Assembly: GCA_964645835.1 (NCBI GenBank)
Contig: CAZYDG010000077.1
Location: 1 to 64,000, forward strand
Origin: CAZBME01 sp964645835
GTDB taxonomy: Bacteria; Desulfobacterota; Syntrophia; Syntrophales; UBA8958
Direction of reading: 5' to 3'
Length of the DNA stretch: 64,000 bases
Shown here: in pieces, positions 45,586-53,867 of the stretch
How positions within the stretch are numbered: position 1 is the stretch's first letter
Layout of the letters: the number at the start of each line of letters is the position of its first letter
Position numbers and translations under genes: made by a program
The notes under the pieces: model-generated
The model's database searches: none
The model's input: the letters and a program-made list of their open reading frames with translations, nothing else
Told to the model about the DNA's origin: nothing

Positions 45586-45768
45586 ATGAATCGCAGATGG
45601 GCATCAGACGGAATGATTGGTAAGCTTTGCATGCTTGGGGTTATAGGTATATCTCTTATGGTGGGAAGAAACGATCATCAGCATGACTTGAGATTCCTGG
45701 AAAGAAAAAGCTATCCTGATTGTGCCATTTCTTTAACTTCATCATATCTGAAACAGCCAACAACGTGA
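45586..45768 (+). CDS. Small divergent peptide E of locus 3, hydrophobic
   Basis: A 60-residue peptide beginning MNRRWASDGMIGK, with hydrophobic MLGVIGISLMVG at 16-27. It is homologous to the divergent peptide E of locus 2 over its first 25 residues; the remainder differs and overlaps the 3' end of the tag gene on the other strand. GGATGGAAG is a fair ribosome site. Confidence 0.6.
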   Translation: MNRRWASDGMIGKLCMLGVIGISLMVGRNDHQHDLRFLERKSYPDCAISLTSSYLKQPTT

Positions 45769-46292
45769 TCATTCACCATCCCAACCGACTGCATGAGGGA
45801 ATAGCAAATAGTCGAGCCGACGAATTTAAATCCGAGTTTCTTTAAGTCTCTGCTCATCATGTCCGACTGCTCTGTTCGTGTCGGCAGTTCGCTAATTGAA
45901 GTCCAGGCATTCTGTCGGGGAACGTTGTCCACATAGTTCCAAAGGAATGAACTAAACGATCCGGTTGTCCTTATTATGTCTAATACCTTTTTTGAGTTAT
46001 GAATGGCCGATTCTATTTTTAAGCGATTTCGTACAATACCTGTGTCCTGCATCAGCCGTTGAATGTCGACATCTGTATAGGCGGCAACCCTTTCAGGATC
46101 GAAGCCTTGAAATGCCCGCCGGTAGTTCTCTCGTTTTCTGAGGATCGTCAACCAGCTTAGTCCTGCCTGTGCTCCTTCAAGAACAAGCTTCTCGAATAAG
46201 CGGTGATCGTCACGCACAGGGACACCCCACTCGTCATCGTGGTAAGCGATATAAAGCTGATCGCTACCACACCATTCACATCTACACTTCAT
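45711..46292 (-). CDS. tag: DNA-3-methyladenine glycosylase I
   Basis: A 193-residue base-excision repair enzyme that removes 3-methyladenine from DNA. It shows CEWCGSDQLYIAYHDDEWGVPV at the N-terminus, FEKLVLEGAQAGLSWLTILRKRENYR and a C-terminal FVGSTICYSLMQSVGMVNDH, all diagnostic of Tag, with zinc-binding Cys and His residues. Start 46292 has TGGAGAATCAG in front; four codons further upstream is another ATG. Confidence 0.95.
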   Translation of the reverse strand: MKCRCEWCGSDQLYIAYHDDEWGVPVRDDHRLFEKLVLEGAQAGLSWLTILRKRENYRRAFQGFDPERVAAYTDVDIQRLMQDTGIVRNRLKIESAIHNSKKVLDIIRTTGSFSSFLWNYVDNVPRQNAWTSISELPTRTEQSDMMSRDLKKLGFKFVGSTICYSLMQSVGMVNDHVVGCFRYDEVKEMAQSG

Positions 46293-46408
46293 CTGATTCT
46301 CCATCTCGACAATGTTTAACCAGATTGGAATAAAATCCCTGCAACCTCATCTTTTGTACCTCCCTCTTTGATCTGATATTTTCAGAATGGGTAGCGGCAA
46401 CATTGATA

Positions 46409-46909
46409 TTATGCGGAACATCGGGAATCGACGCCTACTTTGACGGATACGGGATGCAGCACACGGATCAGTTCGGACGGCGACATTTCCGCCAGGAGCC
46501 CCCGGCTGCCTGCATTAATAAGGATCCTGGATAGGCCGGCGATGGTTTCTTCCATATAGATGGGTATGGTCTTTTTCGTACCGAAAGGGGAAGTCCCTCC
46601 CACTTTATAGCCGGTGTGTTTCTCAGCGATTTTCGGATCACAGGGATGAATGGTTTTTACCCCGAGAAGCCTTGCCAGGTTTTTTGTAGAGACTTCCCGA
46701 TCGCCGTGCATCAGGATAATCAGAGGCGCCTTCTGTTCGTCTTCCATGACCAGTGTTTTGATTACTTCATGTTCATCAACCCCAAGCGCCTTTGCCGACA
46801 CGCGGGTACCTCCGTGTTCAACATACGTGTAGAGGCGAATCGTAAAAACCACATTATTTTTCTTCAGGGTCAGCAGCGCCTGTGTGACGGGGATTTTATC
46901 TCGGGACAT
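46409..46909 (-). CDS. ybaK: YbaK-family aminoacyl-tRNA deacylase
   Basis: A 166-residue protein of the YbaK/ProX family that clears mischarged Cys-tRNA(Pro). Marks: ALGVDEHEVIKTLV, the ligand Lys/His region and GYKVGGTSPFGTKKTIPIYME near 100-125, a YbaK signature. Length is normal. It lies 105 bases upstream of the tag gene on the same strand. Confidence 0.93.
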   Translation of the reverse strand: MSRDKIPVTQALLTLKKNNVVFTIRLYTYVEHGGTRVSAKALGVDEHEVIKTLVMEDEQKAPLIILMHGDREVSTKNLARLLGVKTIHPCDPKIAEKHTGYKVGGTSPFGTKKTIPIYMEETIAGLSRILINAGSRGLLAEMSPSELIRVLHPVSVKVGVDSRCSA

Positions 46910-47261
46910 ATCTGGATTCCTTTATGTCAATCATCCATTTTAGAACTCTTTTAAATTCCTTTCGGGTTAAGCCAGCGGTAATATTGATTGGTATAAAAAT
47001 AGCCGGATGTTTCGAAAAAGTAAAGCGTCCCCTTCGTTCCCCCTTACTTCCCCATTCCTTCTATTGGGATGAAGAAGATTTGTTTCTTCTTTACCTTATC
47101 CTGATTTCAATCTATGCTATACTCAACACAAAACAACAACTTCAAATGCATATTGTAATTGCAATAAAATGAAAATGCTATTGGGAAAGAACTATCTGAT
47201 GAAGATCTTACCGCTACCCATAATAACTTTAACCATGCGTCAATGATCATTTTTCAGATCG
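46910..47261. other. Intergenic region, nothing recognised
   Basis: 352 AT-rich bases between the divergent ybaK-like gene and the helicase. Promoters for both must lie here. I see no conserved motif and no supported gene. Confidence 0.4.
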
Positions 47262-49457
47262 ATGACATCGAGTAACCTTACAGACCTTCAAGGTCAAATT
47301 GAACGAATCACCTTTACCAGTGAGGAAACTGGCTATACAGTCGCCAAGATCAAGGTCTATGGCAGGCGAGAGCTTGTGACGATCGTCGGAAGTATTGTCA
47401 ATCCCACACCTGGTGAAATCATCAAAATGAAGGGTGAGTGGACAAACGACCCCAAATATGGCGAGCAATTCAAGATTGTCTTCTGCCAGACAACAACTCC
47501 CGCCAGTGTCCATGGAATTGAAAAATATCTGGGGTCAGGGCTGATTAAGGGAATTGGCCTGGTCATGGCCAAGCGTATTGTTAAAAAATTCAAAGAAAAA
47601 ACTCTTGATGTTATTGAGATGGAGATCGAAAAGCTTGTCGATGTAGAGGGTATTGGTCAAAAGCGTATCGGCATGATCAGAAAAGCATGGGAAGAGCAGA
47701 AGGAAATCCGTGCTGTAATGATCTTTCTTCAATCCCATGGTGTCAGTTCAGGATATGCGGCAAAGATTTACAAGCAATACGGCAATGATGCCATTGAGAT
47801 CGTCAAGGAAAATCCCTATCGTCTGGCTACGGATATCTTCGGCATAGGATTTATTATCGCTGACAAGATTGCAGGAAAATTGGGCTTTGCCAAAGATTCA
47901 GAATTGAGAGCATCAGCAGGCATCCTCTATGTCCTCCATGAACTTACGGATGAAGGACATGTCTATTACCCCTATGAACCCCTTATAGGAAAATGCAAAG
48001 AGATGCTGGAGATTGATCGGGAGGTCATTGTCAAGGCAATAGGAACCGTTTTCTTGGACAAACAGATCGTCATTGAGGAACTCAACAATGATCCTGCAGA
48101 ATTCCAGGAGAACAATAGAGCAGTCTACCTGGCCGGATATCATGTTGCAGAAAAGAATCTTGCCATTCGCCTTAGGACGCTCGTGAATGCTCCCCAAGCC
48201 ATAAGAAAGATAGATTCGGAAAAGGCCATTCAATGGGTTCAGGAGAAACTTTCCATCACCCTTGCCAATAAGCAAATTGAAGCTGTCCAGTGTGCCGCAG
48301 AAAATAAGGTCATGATCATTACCGGCGGTCCAGGGACAGGGAAAACGACCATTATTAATGCCATCCTGAAAATATTTTCAGCCATTAAAGCCAAAATCTT
48401 GTTGGCTGCTCCTACAGGAAGAGCCGCTAAGCGTATGAGTGAGGCCACTGGGCATGAAGCAAAGACCATTCACCGGATGCTTGAATATAATATGCGTAAA
48501 GGTGGCTTTCAGAAGAATGAAGAATCCCCTCTGGATTGTGATCTCTTGATTATTGATGAGGCATCAATGATTGATACCCTGCTCATGCATAATCTTTTAA
48601 AGGCAATCCCTATCAATGCCACATTTATCATGGTGGGCGATGTGAATCAGCTTCCCTCAGTCGGTGCCGGCAATGTCCTCAGGGATATCATTGATTCCGG
48701 TATTGCTCCTGTGGTCCAGTTAAATGAGATTTTCCGCCAAGCCAAGGAAAGTTCCATCATTGTCAATGCCCATAAGATCAATGAAGGCATCGTTCCGAAC
48801 CTCAAGTCCAATCAGGATAAGGTCGACGATTTCTATTTCATTGAGCAGGAAGATCCGGAAAAGGCATTGGAAATGATCATCAATCTTGTCAGATTAAGGA
48901 TTCCTAAACGATTTGGATTTGATTCCGTCAATGACATCCAGGTTCTTACTCCGATGCACAGGGGAACCATAGGCGCCGGTAATCTGAACATAGAACTTCA
49001 AAAAGCATTGAACTCTGGAGACGAAGGGGTTACTCGCGGTGGAAAAATCTTCAGGGTCAATGACAAAGTGATGCAGATCGTGAACAATTATGACAAAGAG
49101 GTCTATAATGGCGATATAGGCCGGATTGCCGCTATTGATGAAGTGGCAAAGGAAGTCAGGGTGATCATTGATGATCGGGAGATTATTTACGACTATTCAG
49201 ACCTGGATGAAATTGTCCATGCCTATGCGGTTTCTATCCATAAATCCCAAGGCTCAGAATATCCGGTGGTTGTTATCCCGATTCTGACCCAGCATTATGT
49301 GTTGCTGCAGAGAAACCTGCTTTACACTGGCGTTACCAGAGGTAAAAAACTGGTCGTGATTGTGGGAACAAGAAAGGCAATGGCGATTGCCGTGAAAAAT
49401 AATAAGACAAAGAAGAGATTTACGTTGTTGAAACAGCGGTTGCGGCTCCAGGAGTAG
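47262..49457 (+). CDS. recD2: RecD2-like ATP-dependent DNA helicase
   Basis: A 731-residue superfamily-1B helicase. The N-terminal OB-like region and helix-hairpin-helix (GIGLVMAKRIVKKF, VEGIGQKRIGMI; about 90-150) lead to the ATPase core: Walker A TGGPGTGKTTIINAI (355-365), Walker B LLIIDEASMID, QLPSVGAGNVL (motif III), and C-terminal SH3 and motif VI (YAVSIHKSQGSEYPVVV, LLYTGVTRGKK). RecD2 works without RecBC in 5' to 3' unwinding and repair. It ends close to the cassette region. Confidence 0.93.
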   Translation: MTSSNLTDLQGQIERITFTSEETGYTVAKIKVYGRRELVTIVGSIVNPTPGEIIKMKGEWTNDPKYGEQFKIVFCQTTTPASVHGIEKYLGSGLIKGIGLVMAKRIVKKFKEKTLDVIEMEIEKLVDVEGIGQKRIGMIRKAWEEQKEIRAVMIFLQSHGVSSGYAAKIYKQYGNDAIEIVKENPYRLATDIFGIGFIIADKIAGKLGFAKDSELRASAGILYVLHELTDEGHVYYPYEPLIGKCKEMLEIDREVIVKAIGTVFLDKQIVIEELNNDPAEFQENNRAVYLAGYHVAEKNLAIRLRTLVNAPQAIRKIDSEKAIQWVQEKLSITLANKQIEAVQCAAENKVMIITGGPGTGKTTIINAILKIFSAIKAKILLAAPTGRAAKRMSEATGHEAKTIHRMLEYNMRKGGFQKNEESPLDCDLLIIDEASMIDTLLMHNLLKAIPINATFIMVGDVNQLPSVGAGNVLRDIIDSGIAPVVQLNEIFRQAKESSIIVNAHKINEGIVPNLKSNQDKVDDFYFIEQEDPEKALEMIINLVRLRIPKRFGFDSVNDIQVLTPMHRGTIGAGNLNIELQKALNSGDEGVTRGGKIFRVNDKVMQIVNNYDKEVYNGDIGRIAAIDEVAKEVRVIIDDREIIYDYSDLDEIVHAYAVSIHKSQGSEYPVVVIPILTQHYVLLQRNLLYTGVTRGKKLVVIVGTRKAMAIAVKNNKTKKRFTLLKQRLRLQE

Positions 49458-49502
49458 ATGAGGTTTCTAAAAGTTAAGTGTCGCTGGACGAAGTTTTTTT
49501 TA

Positions 49503-49733
49503 CTACAGGTGTAAAGACGATTCTAGATCATTACTTTCATTGACAACATACCATGTCCAGTAATCTTTGTTTAAAATACACAGCGGACAGATTGATTGCT
49601 CCGGATCAATGATTACGGGTTGAAACATGCTCTGTTGATGGCACGATTTCTTGAACTGTGAGGCCGTTTGTGTCTTCCTGTAAGTGAGTGTGCAGTATTT
49701 TTCGAGGATATGCACTTTTCGAATGGTATTCAT
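49503..49733 (-). CDS. Hypothetical 76-residue protein with CxxC
   Basis: A small open frame with ICPLCILNKDYWTWYVV near the C-terminus (one CxxC pair, plus Cys at 14 and 31). No good ribosome site is visible and no family is recognised. Placed between the helicase and the cassettes; possibly a small zinc protein or not a gene. Confidence 0.3.
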   Translation of the reverse strand: MNTIRKVHILEKYCTLTYRKTQTASQFKKSCHQQSMFQPVIIDPEQSICPLCILNKDYWTWYVVNESNDLESSLHL

Positions 49734-49763
49734 TAATGCCGATTTTGTTAATAGCGGACAAAT

Positions 49764-49798
49764 TTATTAGGATATACCAACTTGGCATATCCTAATAA
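49764..49798. repeat. 35 bp near-perfect palindrome
   Basis: TTATTAGGATAT, ACCAACTTGGC, ATATCCTAATAA: a stem with one internal mismatched position pair around a central base. It lacks a T-tract and so is not an ordinary terminator. GCGGACAA lies just left of it, also seen near base 95. It could be an operator, a mobile-element end or a recombination site. Confidence 0.6.
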
Positions 49799-49968
49799 TA
49801 AGGACTAAAAGCCAAGTGTCACGATTCCATCATAGTTGATTTTATGATGATTTTCTTCTTTTAATTCTGCCTGAGATAGAGTAGGATTCAAATAAATATC
49901 GAGAAATACCAACCAAGTATATTAATTGCTGGGCTACGAGGTGACAAATACAACCGTAGGGCGATGAA

Positions 49969-51159
49969 ATGAACTACGATGACACCGTTCGCAAAATGCT
50001 GGAAGATCTCCAAAGACATGTGGCTCCTTACAAAGATTATGAGCAGCTATACGGGTCTGCGTTTAGTGACATCGAGCGGTTGGCTTTGGAAAGGGCGAGG
50101 CTTGAGTGCAGCCCTGTGCCAGAGCTGGAGCAGAGATACCGGAGCCTATCTGAACTGGCCCAAAGAGAGATGGAAAGATACAAAGAAACTACGTCTATCT
50201 CAAAACATATGCTGGGGGTTCTGGATTCGACCTCCATTGTCTCGAACTTTATGAAGGATCATGAAGCGCTTGCGTATATGGCGAAGGAAGCTATCGGCGC
50301 CAGTAAATATTGGCAGGCGGACTTGGACATGTACCGGAGCCTTTCTGGTGAATCCGAGGCGTATCGCCTTGCATTGTTGGGCCACCACAGTGATATCGCA
50401 GAGCTGTCCCTAATCGCTCAAGAAAACCTGAGACGCCTCGATTGGGATGAAATTGGACTTAAAGTTGGTATGTCCGCGGAAAGGGCGTCAACGGCTGCAT
50501 CCTCGTTTGCGTTGCTACTTAAAGACTATGACTATCTCTTCCGGTCCTTTGAAGGGGCTGAATACAAGATGGCGTCCTTCCCTCCCTTTATCTCGAAACT
50601 GCCACCAATTGAAATCATAACCGGCACAAACCTCTTGTCAACCATCTCCGGAAATGATCAGAAGCAGTTCTCGAAAGACAGTGAGTCGAGTCGTGCTCTG
50701 GTCATTGAAGACATTGAGGTTTCGCTGGATGAGTTGCTAACCATGCTCGATGCGGACTTGATTCCGCTTTGGCGAGGGGCAAAGGAAGGCCTAAGATCGC
50801 ACAATCCTGACCGTTCACGTCACATAATGGTCTCGTTGCGGGAATTAGTTACACATGTTTTGCACCAAACAGCTCCTGGCAACGATGTCCGCTCATGGGC
50901 CGTTGATCCATCGTTTTTCAAGGATGGTCGCCCTACTCGGCATGCCCGTTTACAATTCATATGCCGCGGGCTGAATCACGCCCCTTTTACGAAATTTGTG
51001 AGCAAAGATGTCTCTGCTCATCTTGAATTGATTCAGATGCTTCAGCGTGGAACGCATGAGTTGTCAGTTGGCCTAACAGACGAGCAACTCAGAGCATTGA
51101 TCATCAGAACCGAATCATTGGTTCGATTTGTCCTCGTTATTTGGAACTCGAACAACTGA
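49969..51159 (+). CDS. Cassette gene 1: unknown protein, possible pPIWI-associated nuclease-like end
   Basis: A 396-residue protein. Residues 1-240 are mostly helical with no motif I know. The C-terminal 130 residues (RHIMVSLRELVTHVLHQTAP, a PTRHARLQFICRGLNH segment, then LQRGTHELSVGLTDEQL and an IIRTESLVRFVL helix) resemble the predicted pPIWI-associating nuclease domain as I remember it; this is tentative. There is no signal peptide. It is followed by an attC site, so it sits in integron-cassette context. The likely area is defence or toxin function (inference). Confidence 0.6.
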   Translation: MNYDDTVRKMLEDLQRHVAPYKDYEQLYGSAFSDIERLALERARLECSPVPELEQRYRSLSELAQREMERYKETTSISKHMLGVLDSTSIVSNFMKDHEALAYMAKEAIGASKYWQADLDMYRSLSGESEAYRLALLGHHSDIAELSLIAQENLRRLDWDEIGLKVGMSAERASTAASSFALLLKDYDYLFRSFEGAEYKMASFPPFISKLPPIEIITGTNLLSTISGNDQKQFSKDSESSRALVIEDIEVSLDELLTMLDADLIPLWRGAKEGLRSHNPDRSRHIMVSLRELVTHVLHQTAPGNDVRSWAVDPSFFKDGRPTRHARLQFICRGLNHAPFTKFVSKDVSAHLELIQMLQRGTHELSVGLTDEQLRALIIRTESLVRFVLVIWNSNN

Positions 51160-51220
51160 TTTTGCTGGATAAGGGTTTAGCGAAAATTGGCGTTCGACAC
51201 AGTGGAAGGAAAAAAACATA

Positions 51221-51285
51221 GCCCAAGACGGTGCACCGGACCGGCAGAAAACGGCGCCTGCCTCCCGGTGACCTCATTGTTATGC
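51221..51285 (+). other. attC recombination site of an integron cassette
   Basis: R'' is GCCCAAG (one base off RYYYAAC); L'' is in GGTGCACCGG; the arm CCGGCAG pairs with CTGCC; L' is in CCGGTGACC; R' is GTTATGC (51279-51285), as in Vibrio repeats. Folding pairs GGTGCACCGG with CCGGTGACC and leaves one unpaired G on one side, the extrahelical base that orients attC sites. Length 65 bp is in the normal range. The decayed R'' may reduce folding efficiency. Confidence 0.78.
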
Positions 51286-51305
51286 GCCAAAATAGGTAAT
51301 CAGCA

Positions 51306-52313
51306 ATGTTTGGAGATCTCATCAAGCAACTTCAAAGCCTGAACGGCAGGCAGGTTTCGATTCCAATTGAGGCGGACGAGAAGGGCTATATCGATAAGCA
51401 GTGCCCCTCTAATCAATGCGGGTTCCTGTTTAAGGTAAACAAAGAAGACTGGTCAAATACCACCTTCAAGGACAAAGCAGTTTGGTGCCCAATGTGCGGA
51501 CATGAGGCAGCCGCAGACCAGTGGTTCACAATTGCGCAAGTGGAGCACGCCAAATCGGAGGCGTTGACGGTCGTCAAAGGCGAAATCAGCAACGCACTTA
51601 GGTCCGGTGCGCAGACGTTTAATCGCAGCCAACATCGCAACAGCTTCATTTCGATGTCGATGGAGGTAAAAGGCGGCACGCAACGCACGTACACATTGCC
51701 AGCCAAGGCGGCTGACGTAATGCAGCGGGAAATTCATTGCGATAGCTGTTCGGCGCGCTTTTCGGTGATCGGTAGCGCGTACTTTTGTCCGGCGTGTGGG
51801 GCGAACTCTGTTGTTCGCACGTATCAGGACTCCTTAAGGAAAATTAGCGTGAAAAAAGACAGCGAAGAGATTGTTCGGCAGGCTCTCTCGGATGCGTATG
51901 GAAAAGACGAAGCGGAATTAACCTGTCGGTCCTTACGCGAAACGTGTCTTTCTGATGGTGTAACCGCGTTCCAAAAATACTGCGAAGGGCTATATGAGCC
52001 ACACAGAAAAGCGCCTTTCAATGTGTTCCAGAGGATAGATGAAGGAAGTGAGCTCTGGCGTTCCGCCATCGGAATAGGCTTCGACTCCTGGCTGACAGCG
52101 AACGAGTTGAACGGTCTGAAAATTCTCTATCAAAAAAGGCATATCCTGGCGCATAATGAAGGAATTATCGATCAGCGCTATATCGACAAATCCGGTGACT
52201 TCACCTACAAACCCGGTCAGCGTCTCGTTGTTTCCAAGGGAGATATTGAACTGCTCCTGTCTTTGCTTGAGAAACTGGGAGTTGGTCTAGGTGATGCGTG
52301 TGGCCGTGCATAA
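51306..52313 (+). CDS. Cassette gene 2: double zinc-ribbon HEPN-like protein
   Basis: A 335-residue protein. Residues 25-65 hold a zinc ribbon (CPSNQCGF, then VWCPMCGHEA); residues 140-165 hold a second (CDSCSARF, FCPACGANS). The C-terminal helical domain (about 215-335) has YQKRHILAHNEG, an R-x4-H motif typical of HEPN ribonucleases, followed by a basic YKPGQRLVVSKG. It is plausibly an RNase used in defence. It starts 20 bp after the R' core of the attC, and its stop codon lies within a GCATAAC R''-type box, both hallmarks of integron cassette genes. Confidence 0.68.
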   Translation: MFGDLIKQLQSLNGRQVSIPIEADEKGYIDKQCPSNQCGFLFKVNKEDWSNTTFKDKAVWCPMCGHEAAADQWFTIAQVEHAKSEALTVVKGEISNALRSGAQTFNRSQHRNSFISMSMEVKGGTQRTYTLPAKAADVMQREIHCDSCSARFSVIGSAYFCPACGANSVVRTYQDSLRKISVKKDSEEIVRQALSDAYGKDEAELTCRSLRETCLSDGVTAFQKYCEGLYEPHRKAPFNVFQRIDEGSELWRSAIGIGFDSWLTANELNGLKILYQKRHILAHNEGIIDQRYIDKSGDFTYKPGQRLVVSKGDIELLLSLLEKLGVGLGDACGRA

Positions 52314-52314
52314 C
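52308..52314 (+). other. Orphan attC R'' box
   Basis: GCATAAC fits RYYYAAC and contains the stop codon of cassette gene 2. No matching L' or GTT-type core follows within 120 bases, so the second attC seems truncated. Confidence 0.45.
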
Positions 52315-52529
52315 ATGGTGCTACTCTCTTTCGATCCGTAATGCTCAGTATTGATGAATGATTCCTGCTGACTAGTTGTAGATGACAGAGATAACCGATA
52401 ACACTGACTTTTCTTTCATTTCACATGAACAGTTCGGGTCGTAATGTACGGGTATCCAAACGCATTTATTCATGAAGAAGAAGCTTGGCAATGCATCTGA
52501 TATTCTCAGAAGCTATGACTCTGTAATGC

Positions 52530-53840
52530 TTAATTTTTTACGATGTTGTAGAAGTAGCACGTCTGTAGATTGTTGTAACGGGTGCCTCCCACCCATTTTG
52601 CATATGTTATGGCTTCCCGTTTACCCACGTCCGGCGGCCACGGGTTATTGATGAGGACCATCATAATGGTAGGGTATGTCGTCGTATCCTCATAATATCC
52701 CACCGCAACCATATAATGTCCGCCCCCGTGTCTCCATTTCCATAAAAAGGCAACCGGCTTGCCGCTATCGATATAACCCTTCAACTCCGTCCATGAAAGA
52801 GCGGCGCCGCCGGCATTGTAGACTTTCTCTGCCCTAAACCCCCACTTTTCATACGATGGGCGATAGGGTTTATTGCACTGTGACGTGCCTCCATCCATGC
52901 AGCATCCGGATTGCCCAAAAGCGTCGTTCGCTTGTGCGCACTGCGTAATGCTCCCTTGATCACCTCCCGCAAAGATCATGGTCATCGTTCCAGTTGCCGC
53001 CCAACACCACTCATCCTGTTCTTGCGGGAATAACGGGATATCCAATTCTTTATGTGTTTTGGCGCTGCCTGCGACCGTCCGGCTCGATGAGGAAGGAGAA
53101 CGGGACAACGCGGTGACAGCCGAATCTTTGGCAGTATCCTTATCATTCAAAACGGGCGGCGCCATGTCGGCGTATGACGCTTTGGCCGAAATGACCGAGT
53201 TTTTGATGAAAAGGGCGATATCCTTGAATGCATACTTCACTCCTGGGACAAAAGGAGCTGCGGCGCTTTTGTAGAGGGGGATCAGAATCTGGCGGCCGTT
53301 ACTTTTATAGCCCATGAAGGCCATCTCGACCTCCTCCAGATTGAGCAGGTAAATATCTTCGATGGCGAGGGCATTTGCCGAAATGATATTCAGGGCCTTT
53401 TCAACATCAGACTTCGATCCGATGGCCACGTACTCCCATGTATCGTCTTTAAGCATGATCTGGACGGCGCCGATGGGCTTGGACCTCACCATCACGGGAA
53501 AGACATATTCATTTTTTTCGATGATCATGGCGTCATTGGGGACGTCACTTGTTAAAAGTGTTTCGATGTCGATTGTTTTGACCGTGATCGGTTCACCAAG
53601 CTCTTCCTTGCCGACATCGCTTGGAGACTCATATCCAAAAAAAAGATAATCAGAGCTCTCCGCCATGCTTCTCAACGTTTCAAGGCCCGATTCCGCCGTT
53701 TGCCTTCGAATGCTTGATGTGTTGTTACCGCTACTGCCCGGTGAACAGGCAAATAAAATCGCCATGCCGATCACTGCGACCACAACAGCGACACTTAATA
53801 GACGTATTTTCCTCTGTTGAAATGTCTTAAAAAAGGCCAT
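52530..53840 (-). CDS. Lipoprotein papain-like protease (C70/AvrRpt2-like)
   Basis: A 436-residue exported protein. N-terminus: a hydrophobic segment (VAVVVAVIGMAILFACS) with a possible lipobox LFAC. A middle region of unknown fold (50-260) precedes a papain-like domain (265-436): Cys in EQDEWCWAATGTMTM, His in GGGHYMVAVGYYED and Asn/Asp in VLINNPWPPD. The QDEWCWAA motif is the C70/AvrRpt2 hallmark. Cys-rich inserts (CCMDGGTSQC) could form disulfides. It is therefore a candidate secreted protease; the target is unknown. It lies next to a cyclic-nucleotide-binding membrane protein on the same strand. Confidence 0.85.
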   Translation of the reverse strand: MAFFKTFQQRKIRLLSVAVVVAVIGMAILFACSPGSSGNNTSSIRRQTAESGLETLRSMAESSDYLFFGYESPSDVGKEELGEPITVKTIDIETLLTSDVPNDAMIIEKNEYVFPVMVRSKPIGAVQIMLKDDTWEYVAIGSKSDVEKALNIISANALAIEDIYLLNLEEVEMAFMGYKSNGRQILIPLYKSAAAPFVPGVKYAFKDIALFIKNSVISAKASYADMAPPVLNDKDTAKDSAVTALSRSPSSSSRTVAGSAKTHKELDIPLFPQEQDEWCWAATGTMTMIFAGGDQGSITQCAQANDAFGQSGCCMDGGTSQCNKPYRPSYEKWGFRAEKVYNAGGAALSWTELKGYIDSGKPVAFLWKWRHGGGHYMVAVGYYEDTTTYPTIMMVLINNPWPPDVGKREAITYAKWVGGTRYNNLQTCYFYNIVKN

Positions 53841-53867
53841 GGTGTTATGGGCTATGTGCCTAACTAA

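Noticed and set aside
49921..49968. Second attC end upstream of cassette gene 1 (GGTGACAAATAC, GTAGGGC)
   Set aside because: Core is off consensus and L-to-R spacing is wrong; no matching left half could be folded.
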